Shown: positions 20,638 to 32,231 of the stretch, one piece after another
How positions within the stretch are numbered: the first letter of the stretch is position 1
Layout of the letters: each line of letters starts with the position of its first letter
Source: Pseudomonadota bacterium
Lineage (GTDB): Bacteria > Pseudomonadota > Gammaproteobacteria > Burkholderiales > Burkholderiaceae_C
Length of the DNA stretch: 49,690 nucleotides
NCBI GenBank assembly: GCA_023438115.1
Contig: JAEZEB010000328.1
Coordinates: 1-49,690 of the forward strand
Direction of reading: 5' to 3'
The notes under the pieces: generated by a model
What the model was told of the DNA's origin: nothing
Seen by the model: the letters and a program-made list of their open reading frames with translations, nothing else
The model's database searches: none
Program-made: the position numbers and the translations under genes

Positions 20638-20664
20638 CGAACTACCGTTTTCTCATCTGCATAT
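20638..20664 (-). promoter_or_regulatory. candidate sulfur-regulon site upstream of the sulfonate operon
   Basis: On the minus strand the block reads ATATGCA, about 16 bases, then TTCG, beginning 58 bases upstream of the binding-protein start. The same two ends, with a spacing four bases shorter, flank the block upstream of metNIQ. A LysR-type sulfur regulator would fit; weak evidence. Confidence 0.3.
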
Positions 20665-20709
20665 CGGCAGAAGCTAAGCCGCGAAACGATCGTAAGCGCG
20701 ATGCGCGCG

Positions 20710-21189
20710 TCAGCCGCGGATCGCCGCCTCGATCGCCGCGACGTCGATCTTGCGCATCTTCATCATGGCCTCGAAGGCGCGCTTCGCCTTGGCGGGGTCT
20801 GAGCCGGCGACGGCATCCAGGAGCACGCGCGGCGAGATCTGCCAGGAGATGCCCCACTTGTCCTTGCACCAGCCGCAGACGCTTTCCTCGCCGCCGTTGC
20901 CGACGATGGCGTCCCACAGGCGGTCGGTCTCGGCCTGGTCGTCGGTCGCGACCTGGAAGGAGAACGCCTCGCTGTGCTTGAACGCGGGGCCACCGTTCAG
21001 GCCGACGCAGGGGATGCCCATCACCGTGAATTCGACGGTGAGGATGTCGCCTTCCTTGCCGGACGGGAAATCCGCGGGCGCGCGGCGGATCGCGTGCACC
21101 GCGCTGTCCGGGAAAGTCCGCGCGTAGAACTCCGCGGCCTCCTGGGCCGCGCTTTCGTACCAGAGACACACCGTGTTCTTGCTGGGCAT
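20710..21189 (-). CDS. VOC-superfamily protein (PhnB-like)
   Basis: 159-residue protein of the PhnB / 3-demethylubiquinone-9 methyltransferase-like VOC group. Signatures are TVCLWYESAAQEAAEFYARTFPDS-type N-terminus, GDILTVEFTVMGIPCVGLNGGP, and ESVCGWCKDKWGISWQISPRVL. AGGAGG precedes the ATG. VOC folds bind a metal and small ligands (glyoxalase, dioxygenase, resistance proteins); this subgroup has no settled activity. It stands alone between the sulfonate operon promoter and the ThDP enzyme. Confidence 0.85.
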   Translation of the reverse strand: MPSKNTVCLWYESAAQEAAEFYARTFPDSAVHAIRRAPADFPSGKEGDILTVEFTVMGIPCVGLNGGPAFKHSEAFSFQVATDDQAETDRLWDAIVGNGGEESVCGWCKDKWGISWQISPRVLLDAVAGSDPAKAKRAFEAMMKMRKIDVAAIEAAIRG

Positions 21190-21258
21190 GCTCGACCTCC
21201 TGGCGGGATGGATGTGGCCGTCATTCTCGCTGCCTGGCTAGGTCAGCCGTTCGCGCCC

Positions 21259-22821
21259 TCAGAGAACGACTTCGATGAGGCCTGGACCTTCCGTCGCCAA
21301 GCCGCGGCGCAACGCGTCGGCCAGTTCGGCGAGCGTCGTCACGCGGCGAGCGGGGACGCCGTGTCCTGTCGCGAGCGCGACCCAGTCCAGCGCGGGACGA
21401 TCGAGGCTCAACATGTCGTTGGCGCGCTGTCCCGGCTCCCCCGCGCCCACGTGCGCGAACTCACCGCGCAGGATCCTGTAGTCGCGGTTGGCGAACACCA
21501 GCACGGTGACGTCCAGGCTCTCGCGCGCCATGGTCCACAGCGACTGCAAGGTGTACATCGCGCTGCCGTCGCCTTCGAGCGCCACGACGCGGCGATCGGG
21601 CGCGGCGATGGCGGCGCCCACGGCCACCGGCAGGCCGAATCCGATGGAGCCGCCCATGTTGGTGAGCCAGTCGTGCGGCGCGGCTGTGCGCGTCGCCGCG
21701 TCGAAGGCGCGCCCCGTGGTGACCGCTTCGTCGACGACGATGGCGTTCTCGGGGAGGAGTGCCGCCAGCACTGCGGCGATTCCGGCCGGGGACAGCGGTC
21801 CTTGCTCGTTCGCAGGCTCGGGCGGCGTGCATTCGACCAGCACCGGATCCGAGCGCGTGGCATCGAGGCGTTCACAGAGCATCTGCATCGCTTCTTCCGC
21901 ATCCTGTTCGTGGTCCGACAGCACGTGGAAGGCGGTGCCCGCCGGCGCCAGTTTTCCGGGCTTGCCGGGATAGGCGAAGAAGGCCACGGGCTCCCTCGCG
22001 TGGACCAGCACGATGTGGTCGAAGCGCGAGAGCACCTCCAGTGCGGCGTCGACGGAGTAAGGCAGGCGGGGCAGGGCGACGCGGCCCGCGCCGCGCTCGA
22101 TGCGCTCCGTGTAGAACTCCGACATCAGCGCGCAACCCGTCGCCGCGGCGACGCGTCCGGCCCAGGTGGCGACACTGGCGCGTGCCGCGCGGCCGCCCAG
22201 CAGGAGCAGGGTGCGAGGTCCATGCCTGCGCAGGACCTCCGCCGCGGCGGCGACTTGCTTTTCATCCATCGCGCGCGGCGCGGCTTCGCGCACGGGCTCC
22301 AGCGGCGCGGCGGCCGAACCCGCATCCGACCAGGCCATGTCGGCCGGCAGCACGAGGCTGGCGATGCGGCCCGGGCGCGCACGCGCCTGCGCCACGGCCT
22401 CGCGGCCGTCGCCGCGTATCGCCTGCACCGAGCCCACGGTGTGCACCCAGTGCGACATCGGCCGTGCCAGGCCTTCGATGTCCGATGTGAGTGGCGCGTC
22501 CAGCGCGAGGTGGTGCGTGGCGTGCTCGCCGATCACGTTCACGATGCCGGAGCGCGCCTTCTTCGCGTTGTGCAGGTTGGCGAGGCCGTTGGCCAGCCCG
22601 GGCCCCAGGTGCAGCAGCGTGCCCGCGGGCTGCTGCCGCATGCGGTAGTAGCCGTCGGCCGCGCCGGTGACGACGCCCTCGAACAGGCCCAGCACGCAGC
22701 GCATGCCGGTCGCGCGGTCGAGCGCGGCGACGAAGTGCATCTCCGAGGTGCCTGGGTTCGCGAAGAAGGTGTCCACGCCTGCGTCCAGCAGGGTGTGCAC
22801 GAGGGCATCGGCACCGTTCAT
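21259..22821 (-). CDS. thiamine diphosphate-dependent enzyme (acetolactate synthase large-subunit-like)
   Basis: 520-residue three-domain ThDP enzyme. The cofactor-activating Glu is Glu48 (LFEGVVTGAADGY); the central domain spans about 185-330; the ThDP/Mg motif begins GDGSAMYTLQSLW near residue 416 and ends with the Asn of NRDYRIL about 27 residues later. The family includes acetolactate synthase, benzoylformate decarboxylase and oxalyl-CoA decarboxylase. It is shorter than biosynthetic IlvB (about 560-590) and has no IlvH partner, so a catabolic decarboxylase or carboligase is as likely. It is divergent from the cytochrome gene. Confidence 0.85.
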   Translation of the reverse strand: MNGADALVHTLLDAGVDTFFANPGTSEMHFVAALDRATGMRCVLGLFEGVVTGAADGYYRMRQQPAGTLLHLGPGLANGLANLHNAKKARSGIVNVIGEHATHHLALDAPLTSDIEGLARPMSHWVHTVGSVQAIRGDGREAVAQARARPGRIASLVLPADMAWSDAGSAAAPLEPVREAAPRAMDEKQVAAAAEVLRRHGPRTLLLLGGRAARASVATWAGRVAAATGCALMSEFYTERIERGAGRVALPRLPYSVDAALEVLSRFDHIVLVHAREPVAFFAYPGKPGKLAPAGTAFHVLSDHEQDAEEAMQMLCERLDATRSDPVLVECTPPEPANEQGPLSPAGIAAVLAALLPENAIVVDEAVTTGRAFDAATRTAAPHDWLTNMGGSIGFGLPVAVGAAIAAPDRRVVALEGDGSAMYTLQSLWTMARESLDVTVLVFANRDYRILRGEFAHVGAGEPGQRANDMLSLDRPALDWVALATGHGVPARRVTTLAELADALRRGLATEGPGLIEVVL

Positions 22822-22979
22822 GGTCCGTCCCTCCCGTCGGTCCGCGGGCCCTGGCGTGCGTCGGCCTCCCCGACGCTGATGTACGTGATGTCCATGCGGG
22901 GCATCCTAACTTGCGGCCCCGCGCCGCATCGGCCACGGGTATAAGGCTTCCTTCGCTTCGAAGAAGGGCGGGAGAAGAC

Positions 22980-23960
22980 ATGGGAATGCCGGTGTGGCAA
23001 GCGCGCTGGAGTCGGTGGATCGTCGCGGCCTGCGTGCTGCTTGGGTCCGTGTCCGTGTTCGCGGACGACGTGCTGCGGCAGTTCTCTTCCGAACTGCTGG
23101 CGCACGAGAGCCGCCAGGTGCTGAAGTCCGGCAAGCCGGTGGGCTATGCCGACGGAGAGGCCGGCACCGCCCTGCGCAGGCTGCTCGATCCCGAGCGCAT
23201 GGCGCGGGTGCTCGAGCGCCTGGACGCCGCGACGCGCCAGGGCACCGCTCCCGAGTTGCAGCAGCAGATGCGTCCCCTGGTGCAGCGCTATGCCAGGGCC
23301 TTCGAGCAATGGCCCGGCGAGTACGAGGCCGAGTACCTGGACAGCCAGTACTGGCTGGTGCAGACGACCAAGCGCAGCCTGGCCCAGCTGGCCGAGAGCG
23401 CCGCCACCCCGGGCGCCGGCGGGGACGCCACCATGCGGCAGATCCTCGCGAGTTCCCGCGGCCTGCTGGCCAGCGCCGCGCGCCTGCTGGAGAGCCAGCT
23501 GCGCCGGCAGGTGGCGATCGGCGCCTTCAGCGCGGCGGGCGCCAGGCGCGCCAGCGCCCTGGCCGACGAACTGGTGCAAGCGCGCCGCGAACTGGTCACG
23601 GTGAAGACGCGGAAGGTCTACACCGGCCGCGAAGCCTATGAACTGCAATGCGCGGTCTGCCACACGGCCGGCCTGGCGGGCGCGCCGAGGGCGGGCGACC
23701 GCGCGGAGTGGCAGCGGCGCCTGGCCGGCGGCTTCGATGCCTTGCTCCGCTCCACGCTCGAGGGCAAGGGCGCCATGCCACCGCAAGCGGGCGGCGACCT
23801 GCAGGACGTGGAGATCGCGCGGGCGACGGCCTGGCTGGCAAGCACCGGCGGCGCAAGCATTCCCGAGCCCGAGCTTCCCGCCGGTCATCCCGGCGTGGTG
23901 GAGGTGGAGGACATGCCGCCTCCCGCGCCGCCGCCGGACTTCTTGCGCAAGCAGAGGTGA
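22980..23960 (+). CDS. exported cytochrome c-like protein with C-terminal haem motif
   Basis: 326-residue protein. Residues about 10-29 form a signal peptide (WIVAACVLLGSVSVFADD). Residues 30-210 are helical, with no Cys and several amphipathic stretches. A single CAVCH haem site (Cys224, Cys227, His228) lies in EAYELQCAVCHTAGLAGAPRAGD, followed by a candidate distal Met in KGAMPPQAGG. The end is Pro-rich. It resembles a class I cytochrome c5-type domain joined to an unknown helical domain. GGAGAA precedes the ATG. Probably periplasmic electron carrier or redox sensor. Confidence 0.82.
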   Translation: MGMPVWQARWSRWIVAACVLLGSVSVFADDVLRQFSSELLAHESRQVLKSGKPVGYADGEAGTALRRLLDPERMARVLERLDAATRQGTAPELQQQMRPLVQRYARAFEQWPGEYEAEYLDSQYWLVQTTKRSLAQLAESAATPGAGGDATMRQILASSRGLLASAARLLESQLRRQVAIGAFSAAGARRASALADELVQARRELVTVKTRKVYTGREAYELQCAVCHTAGLAGAPRAGDRAEWQRRLAGGFDALLRSTLEGKGAMPPQAGGDLQDVEIARATAWLASTGGASIPEPELPAGHPGVVEVEDMPPPAPPPDFLRKQR

Positions 23961-23997
23961 GCGGCCGAACCCACTAAACTCGGGCCGCAATCTCACC

Positions 23998-24630
23998 ATG
24001 ACCCAAGACTCGAACGTTCCTTCCCCCGCTCCGCGCGGCCGGACGGCGGCACGCAAGGCGCCCAGGCCCTTGCATCCCCTCCTGCACAAGCTGTTCGAGC
24101 TGTATCCGCGCCTGTTCGGCGCCCGTTTCCTGCCGCTGAAGATCGGCGTCTTCCAGGACCTGGTGGCGGCGCATCCCGATGCGCTGCCGGCGGCCGATCT
24201 CAAGGCGGCGCTGGGCCTGCACACGCGGTCCACGCGCTACATCGAGGCCGTGGCCGCGGGCTTGCCTCGCCACGACCTGCAGGGCAAGCCGGTGGAGCCG
24301 GTGGCGCCGGAGCACGTGCACCACGCGATCCTGGAGCTTTACAAGCGTCGCAGCGGCAAGGCGCCGGAGCAGGCGCGCGAGCGCGCCGTCGCGCAACTGG
24401 TCGCGGCGATCGAGGCTTCCGGCCTGGGCCGCGACGGCTACCGCGAGCGCTTCACCTCGCTCGACGACGACGTGCATGCGATCGTGGAAGAAGCCTTGTC
24501 GGTCGTGGCGCAGAAGGCCGCGCGCCGCGAGGCGCTGCAGAACGCTTTCAAGGCCAGCGGCAAATCGGTGGCGGAGTTCGCCGAGATGTACGGGCTGGAT
24601 CCGGAAGAGGCCGGGAAGCTGCTCGCATAG
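23998..24630 (+). CDS. proQ: ProQ/FinO-family RNA chaperone
   Basis: 210-residue protein with a disordered basic N-terminus (about residues 1-25) and a ProQ/FinO domain at about 25-110: LHPLLHKLFELYPRLFGARFLPLKIGVFQDL, then LKAALGLHTRSTRYIEAVAAG and the basic YKRRSGK. The string is described here in parts. ProQ proteins bind structured RNAs and 3' ends and help sRNA regulation. The C-terminal half is helical (AFKASGKSVAEFAEMYGLDPEEAGKLL) and recalls the helical C-terminal part of short betaproteobacterial ProQ-like proteins. It lies 37 bases after the cytochrome gene. Confidence 0.88.
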   Translation: MTQDSNVPSPAPRGRTAARKAPRPLHPLLHKLFELYPRLFGARFLPLKIGVFQDLVAAHPDALPAADLKAALGLHTRSTRYIEAVAAGLPRHDLQGKPVEPVAPEHVHHAILELYKRRSGKAPEQARERAVAQLVAAIEASGLGRDGYRERFTSLDDDVHAIVEEALSVVAQKAARREALQNAFKASGKSVAEFAEMYGLDPEEAGKLLA

Positions 24631-24686
24631 GCCGGTTCGCGGCCGCGAGGCTCCTATACTGGCCCGCCCATCCCGATGCGCGTCCC

Positions 24687-25565
24687 ATGACCGAGCCTGC
24701 GTACATCCCTCCCGCCGTCTGGACCTGGAACAAGGAAAGCGGCGGCAAGTTCGCCAGCATCAACCGGCCGGTGGCCGGCCCGACGCACGACAAGGAACTG
24801 CCGGTCGGCCGCCATCCCCTGCAGCTGTATTCGCTGGGCACGCCCAACGGCGCCAAGGTGACCATCCTGCTGGAGGAACTGCTCGCGCTCGGACACGCGG
24901 GCGCCGAATACGACGCCTGGCTCATCCCCATCAACGAGGGGGCGCAGTTCGGCAGCGGCTTCGTGGCGGTCAATCCCAACTCGAAGATTCCGGCGCTCGT
25001 GGACCGCAGCGCGGCGCAGCCCGTCCGCGTCTTCGAGTCCGGTGCGATCCTCGTGTACCTGGCCGAGAAGTTCGGCGCCTTCCTGCCCGGCGCCGCGGCG
25101 GCGCGCGCGGAATGCCTCTCGTGGCTGTTCTGGCAGATGGGCAGCGCGCCCTTTCTCGGCGGGGGCTTCGGGCACTTCTACGCGTATGCGCCCAGCAAGA
25201 TCGAGTACGCGATCGACCGCTACGCCATGGAGGTGAAACGCCAGCTCGACGTGCTGGATCGGCGCCTGGCCGAGACGCGCTACGTGGCCGGCAGCGAGTA
25301 CACGATCGCCGACGTGGCCATCTGGCCCTGGTATGGAGCGCTCGTCGAGGGCCAGCTGTACGGGGCCGGCGAATTCCTGCAGGTCCAGGCGTACACGCAC
25401 GTCCTGCGCTGGAGCGGGGAGGTCTCCCAGCGGCCCGCGGTGCGGCGCGGCCGCATGGTCAACCGGACCTGGGGCGATCCGGCCGGCCAGCTCCACGAGC
25501 GGCACGACGCCGGCGACTTCGACACCAGGACCCAGGACAAGCTCGGCGGCGCCGGCGGAAAGTGA
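24687..25565 (+). CDS. yghU: YghU-type glutathione S-transferase (disulfide-bond oxidoreductase)
   Basis: 292-residue protein of the YghU/Nu-class GST group, which reduces disulfide bonds with glutathione. The conserved N-terminal extension YIPPAVWTW, NRPVAGPT and the thioredoxin-like block LYSLGTPNGAKVTILLEEL are present. NPNSKIPALVD, FESGAILVYLAEK, and the C-terminal domain GSAPFLGGGFGHFYAYAP and YTIADVAIWPW follow. Length matches E. coli YghU (288). It stands 56 bases after proQ. Confidence 0.93.
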   Translation: MTEPAYIPPAVWTWNKESGGKFASINRPVAGPTHDKELPVGRHPLQLYSLGTPNGAKVTILLEELLALGHAGAEYDAWLIPINEGAQFGSGFVAVNPNSKIPALVDRSAAQPVRVFESGAILVYLAEKFGAFLPGAAAARAECLSWLFWQMGSAPFLGGGFGHFYAYAPSKIEYAIDRYAMEVKRQLDVLDRRLAETRYVAGSEYTIADVAIWPWYGALVEGQLYGAGEFLQVQAYTHVLRWSGEVSQRPAVRRGRMVNRTWGDPAGQLHERHDAGDFDTRTQDKLGGAGGK

Positions 25566-25685
25566 TCGCCGCGGGGCGCCTTGCGATCCGGCACTCCGCC
25601 CCCACTTCGAAGAGTTCCGCAGAAATCCCGCCGAGCGCGCCCGGGCCGGCAACCTGCCGCTTCATCCCGGCCCCCACGACGATCG

Positions 25686-28775
<3,090 letters not shown>

Positions 28776-28823
28776 GGGTGGTGGCTCGCGGCCGATGACG
28801 TGCCGGCGACGCCTTCCGATCCC

Positions 28824-29402
28824 TCAGTGCGCGCCGCCTTCGCGCGATGCCTGTGCATCCAGGATCGCCGCCGCGAAGGTGGCCAGGCTCTCGACGATGC
28901 GCTGTTGCTCCGTGTCGAAAGGATCGGCGTCCTTGTGCCGGATGGTCCAGACCGTTCCCACGAACTTGCCCCGGCGGGCGAAGGGCACCAGCAATGCCGT
29001 GCGGATCGGAAGCTGCAGCGCATCGAGGTAGGTGTAGTAGCGCACCGGGTCCTGCATCATCAGGGCCTGCCGCCGGTTCATCGCCTCGCCACACGGGCTG
29101 AAGTCGCGCGGCATCGTGCCGTCCTGGTAGATCTTCGCCCTGCCGGCCGTGGCGATCCAGCGCAGGATGCACTCGCCCGCTTCCATGTCCTCCAGCGTCA
29201 CGCCCGCGGACTCCGCGCCCGTGAGGCTGAGAGCCGAACTCGCCAGCTGCTGGATGGCATGGCCCGGGTTGCGCGCCAGGGTCTGCGACAGCAACAGCAG
29301 GGCATCGGCCTCCTGGCGCTTGCTCGCCGGAGACTTCACCGTCGAGGGAGACGGTGAGACCAGGAGGTCGTCAACGGAGATCGGACGCGTGGTGCCGGGC
29401 AT
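28824..29402 (-). CDS. GAF-domain protein
   Basis: 192-residue soluble protein. Residues about 30-180 fit a GAF domain: RQEADALLLLSQTLARNPGHAIQQLA, then SAGVTLEDME, the loop SPCGEAMNRRQALMMQDP, RTALLVPFARRGKFVGTVWTIRHKD and IVESLATFAAAILDA. GAF domains bind small ligands or chromophores; no kinase, cyclase or EAL output domain is attached, so it may sense a signal and act through a partner. ATG 29402 is chosen because upstream codons overlap the region before the next gene and do not look protein-like. Confidence 0.8.
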   Translation of the reverse strand: MPGTTRPISVDDLLVSPSPSTVKSPASKRQEADALLLLSQTLARNPGHAIQQLASSALSLTGAESAGVTLEDMEAGECILRWIATAGRAKIYQDGTMPRDFSPCGEAMNRRQALMMQDPVRYYTYLDALQLPIRTALLVPFARRGKFVGTVWTIRHKDADPFDTEQQRIVESLATFAAAILDAQASREGGAH

Positions 29403-29534
29403 GCCCGATGTTAACCCTGGGCTGCGGCTTGGCCCGCTGCAGCCGATGCGGCGCCCAGGATTGTTCGATGCAAGGACAAGGGCATTGTTCGCCAGGCTGC
29501 CTGGCGCGACGCGACTGGCGACAATACCCCGATC

Positions 29535-29663
29535 ATGGACTCGATTCCCATCTTCCTTCTTGCGTTCAAGCTGCTCGTCTTTGGCACGTGCATGTACTTC
29601 GCCATCAAGTGGCATGCGGACCGGCGGCGGGAGGAAGAGGAAAAGGAGAGGGCGAAGAAGTAG
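29535..29663 (+). CDS. 42-residue single-pass membrane protein
   Basis: Small frame, ATG at 29535 to TAG at 29661. Residues 4-24 (IPIFLLAFKLLVFGTCMYFAI) form one membrane helix, and residues 25-42 are a highly charged tail (KWHADRRREEEEKERAKK in essence). This hydrophobic-then-charged layout, and an AT-richer 5' end than surrounding DNA, suggest a real small membrane protein. Divergent from the GAF gene. Function unknown. Confidence 0.5.
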   Translation: MDSIPIFLLAFKLLVFGTCMYFAIKWHADRRREEEEKERAKK

Positions 29664-29764
29664 CCGGGGTGGGGCAGGTCACCTCACCTGTCCGCCGCCT
29701 TCGCCATGCCGCGTGCTGGTCCGCGGCAGCGGCATACTCCGGAGCCTGTTCTTCCGGGGGCCGC

Positions 29765-30781
29765 GTGGAATTCACCGCTATCGAATCGCTGTCCAGGCAA
29801 ATCGCAGCGTTCGAGGCGACGATCCCGGGCGTCTCCATGGCCGTGTTGCGGGGCGGCGAGATCGTGTCCATCCAGGCCGTAGGCCGCCGCGGACCGGGTG
29901 ACGCGCGACCCGTCGATCCCGGCACCGTGTTCGAAGCGGCCTCCCTGACCAAGCCGCTCGTCTCCTTCATCGCACTGCAGCTCGCCGACGAAGGCCGGCT
30001 GGACCTCGCCGCGCCCTTGGAGGCACTGTGCGGTCCCTACGTGCCCGGGGATCCACGCGCGGCGGCCATCACTTCGCTGCACGTCCTGACGCACACCTCC
30101 GGACTGCCGAACATCGTGACGAAGGAGACGCCGCTGCGGACCTACTTCGAGCCCGGCACGCGATTCAGCTACGGCAGCAGCGCATTCGTCTGGCTGCAGC
30201 GCGCCATGGAGAAAGTGGCGAGCCAGTCACTCGAGGACCTGGCGCGCGAACGCGTGTTCGAACCCTGCGGCATGGCCGACTCCAGCCTGCAGTGGCAGGA
30301 GCGCTTCGAGGCCAACCACGCGCAGGGCCAGGAAATGGATGGAGGGCCGGTGCCCAGGCGACGCCCTGCGGCGGCGGCTGCGTCCTGGTCCCTCCAGACG
30401 ACCGCGGGTGACTATGCGCGCTTCGTTCAGATGGTGCTGCAGGCGCGGGGCTTGGCGGCTGAGACGCACGCGCGCTGGTTGGCGCCGGCCGTACGTGCGA
30501 CCCGCGGGGTTGACGACGTGCTCGATGAGGCGCCCGTTGAAGAGGATGACATCGCTTGGGGGCTCGGCTGGGGGCTGGAGCCTTCCCAGGGTTGCTTCTT
30601 CCATTGGGGGCATCTTCCGGAGGGCCGCGCGTTCGTGATGGGGAGTCCGGTCACCAAGGATGCGGTGGTGTGGTTTGCCAACTCGGCGCGCGGGCTGCGA
30701 TTAGCGCGGCTTGTGTTGCCGGTGGTGCTCCCCGGGGTGCACGCGTCGCTGGAGTGGCTGGGGGTTGGGCCGACGGTGTAG
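29765..30781 (+). CDS. beta-lactamase-fold serine hydrolase (class C / DD-peptidase-like)
   Basis: 338-residue serine hydrolase of the AmpC/esterase/DD-peptidase group. The nucleophile motif is Ser60-x-x-Lys63 (AASLTKPL), the second motif is Tyr136-Gly-Ser (FSYGSSAF) in place of the usual YxN, and HWGH near residue 295 stands for KTG/HxG. LDLAAPLEALCGPYVP and LLTHTSG-like VLTHTSGLPN are family blocks. No signal peptide follows the GTG start, so it may be cytosolic, or the start may be upstream. Substrate could be an ester or peptide; antibiotic resistance should not be assumed. It is the last ordinary gene before the accessory island. Confidence 0.85.
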   Translation: MEFTAIESLSRQIAAFEATIPGVSMAVLRGGEIVSIQAVGRRGPGDARPVDPGTVFEAASLTKPLVSFIALQLADEGRLDLAAPLEALCGPYVPGDPRAAAITSLHVLTHTSGLPNIVTKETPLRTYFEPGTRFSYGSSAFVWLQRAMEKVASQSLEDLARERVFEPCGMADSSLQWQERFEANHAQGQEMDGGPVPRRRPAAAAASWSLQTTAGDYARFVQMVLQARGLAAETHARWLAPAVRATRGVDDVLDEAPVEEDDIAWGLGWGLEPSQGCFFHWGHLPEGRAFVMGSPVTKDAVVWFANSARGLRLARLVLPVVLPGVHASLEWLGVGPTV

Positions 30782-30871
30782 GGGGTTGACGGAGGGCGAG
30801 GTCCTGTTGGAGGCAGCGGGCTGCTCTTGGCCGCCTGTGGAGGTTCAGACGTCCGCGACGAGCGACCGGTA

Positions 30872-30951
30872 TGCAGCGGTTGCGGTCGGCCGCTGGCGGA
30901 CGCCAACTCCACGGTCTTGGCGCCAATGCGGTCATTGAGCCGCCCTGGCCT
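30872..30951 (-). repeat. island repeat, copy A (left edge)
   Basis: Shares the exact 18-mer TGCAGCGGTTGCGGTCGG (30872-30889) with copy D (33013-33030), and the next ~55 bases align loosely (GCCAA, CACGGT, TGCGG, CATT). On the minus strand its core reads CCGACCGCAACC, linking it to the cores of copies B, C, E and F. It lies 68 bases beyond the stop of the HEPN-like gene. Confidence 0.75.
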
Positions 30952-31018
30952 GTAGAAGGGCGCACGACGGCAGTGGGTCGAGAGCAGCTGCATAGAGTGC
31001 CCGCCGCGAATTCAACAA

Positions 31019-31900
31019 TTACAACCCTGATTCGGCCACGACCAGCAGGGCAGCGGCTGCCGCAGCATTCAAAGCGTATTGAGCCTTCGCTGCAGACACG
31101 CTACGCGGGCGACTCCCGGCTCCGTGAGCTGTACTCAGCTCGTTGCGCATCATCGCAACTTGGAGCAGTGGTTTCTCAAAGATGCCTTCGATCCCGCTCT
31201 TCGCCACAAACGTCTTGACCAAGGCGGCCATTGTGTCGGCTTCCGAACTCTTCCAGCCCTTCATCTTGCAGACTACTTTTAGGACGCTCTCAAGCGCGCT
31301 GCCACACTTCGTGAGACAGTCCCCGTACTCCCCGCGCCGGTAATGCTGTTCGGCCTCTAGGAATTCGCTGTTCGCGCTTACGAACTCAGGTCGCTGCAGC
31401 AACTGAAGCGCCGGCGCAATCGCATTGGCGTGCAGTAGTGCAGAGTCGCGCCGAATTACTTGCGGCAAAGCGGTTAGGCGGGATGTGCGACCGTCATCGG
31501 AGGACGTCCAGACCTCCGAGGTGACGGTGTACGGAAGCTGGTCGTGAGCCAGAAACTCGTTTATGCCCTCGACGAGTCTCTGTCTTCCGTAATGGAATCC
31601 TGCTTCCGTTCTGAAGATGTGCTCGATGAAATCCAGGAAGTGGTCGTCATTGCACTCGTTGACGAACATGGCCGCAGCCTCAGACCGATTCCTAGTGGGG
31701 GCATCGGTCAGGTTCGGTCGCCCTAACTGATAGGCGAACTTCCCATAGATCTCTTCCCAGAACATCGTGCCCTGGAATTGCTCCATACAGAGCATAAGGA
31801 CTCGATTGCGGAACTCCCGCGTGAGCGGCCGCACTGCCTTCTTTGGCTGCGTGCCCTTTGATCGGTTTGAGAAAACGCCGAAAACGTCGCCGAACACCAT
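31019..31900 (-). CDS. AbiJ-like / HEPN-domain protein, candidate defence factor
   Basis: 293-residue soluble protein. The N-terminal half (about 25-115: REFRNRVLMLCMEQF, FWEEIYGKFAYQLG, CNDDHFLDFIEHIFR) resembles the N-terminal part of AbiJ/STM4504-type proteins. The C-terminal half (about 175-290) has FLEAEQHYRRGEYGDCLTKCGSALE and the HEPN RNase-like motif Arg252-Asn253-x5-His259 (RNELSTAHG), then an Ala-rich helix. Many HEPN proteins cut RNA in abortive-infection or toxin systems; no antitoxin is adjacent. GAGGGG precedes the ATG. Codon use is less G/C-biased than in flanking genes, consistent with transfer. Family assignment is from memory of motifs. Confidence 0.7.
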   Translation of the reverse strand: MVFGDVFGVFSNRSKGTQPKKAVRPLTREFRNRVLMLCMEQFQGTMFWEEIYGKFAYQLGRPNLTDAPTRNRSEAAAMFVNECNDDHFLDFIEHIFRTEAGFHYGRQRLVEGINEFLAHDQLPYTVTSEVWTSSDDGRTSRLTALPQVIRRDSALLHANAIAPALQLLQRPEFVSANSEFLEAEQHYRRGEYGDCLTKCGSALESVLKVVCKMKGWKSSEADTMAALVKTFVAKSGIEGIFEKPLLQVAMMRNELSTAHGAGSRPRSVSAAKAQYALNAAAAAALLVVAESGL

Positions 31901-32231
31901 TCTTGCCCCTCTCGTTACAGGAGATTATGTCGGGCGATGGCCTGTAGCTTCCGCGCGAAGGTGCCTGTGAGCTGCGGGTGGGAGTGCGCAAGGGGGCCTA
32001 TCTGCAACCGCCGACTGTGGGAAGCGTCAGCCTGACCGACCGCCCCCAGTCTTGACCGATCCTTCCTCTCGTCTCCGCAATTACCGTTCATGACGTGGGC
32101 CGTGAGTTAGAACGCTCGCTCCGAAGCGACCTCCATCACCAGCCTTCGGCATCGCCCGCGTTGCCTGATAGTGGCACACCAGCGGCCGACAAGCGCAATC
32201 TGATTGTCCCTCAAGTCGATGGGAGACCATC
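31901..32231. other. 331-base spacer containing repeat B
   Basis: No gene seen. It must hold the promoters of the divergent HEPN-like and recombinase genes. Repeat B occupies 32004-32052. The remaining sequence from 32053 to 32231 shows no convincing frame or hairpin; GGGAG for the recombinase lies at its right end. Confidence 0.6.
32004..32052 (+). repeat. island repeat, copy B
   Basis: 49 bp matching copy E (36751-36799) at 45 positions. The shared start is GCAACCGCCGAC, then TGGGAAGCG, and the invariant end is TGACCGACCGCCCCCAGTCT (32033-32052), also present exactly in copies C and E. Lies 104 bases upstream of the HEPN-like start. Confidence 0.85.

Noticed and set aside
29403..29615. N-terminal extension of the GAF protein
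   Set aside because: Upstream codons are antisense to the small membrane protein and its leader, and are not protein-like. The ATG at 29402 is a better start.
29765..30781. Secreted beta-lactamase
   Set aside because: No signal peptide and a YGS in place of YxN; serine esterase or peptidase-type roles are equally likely.
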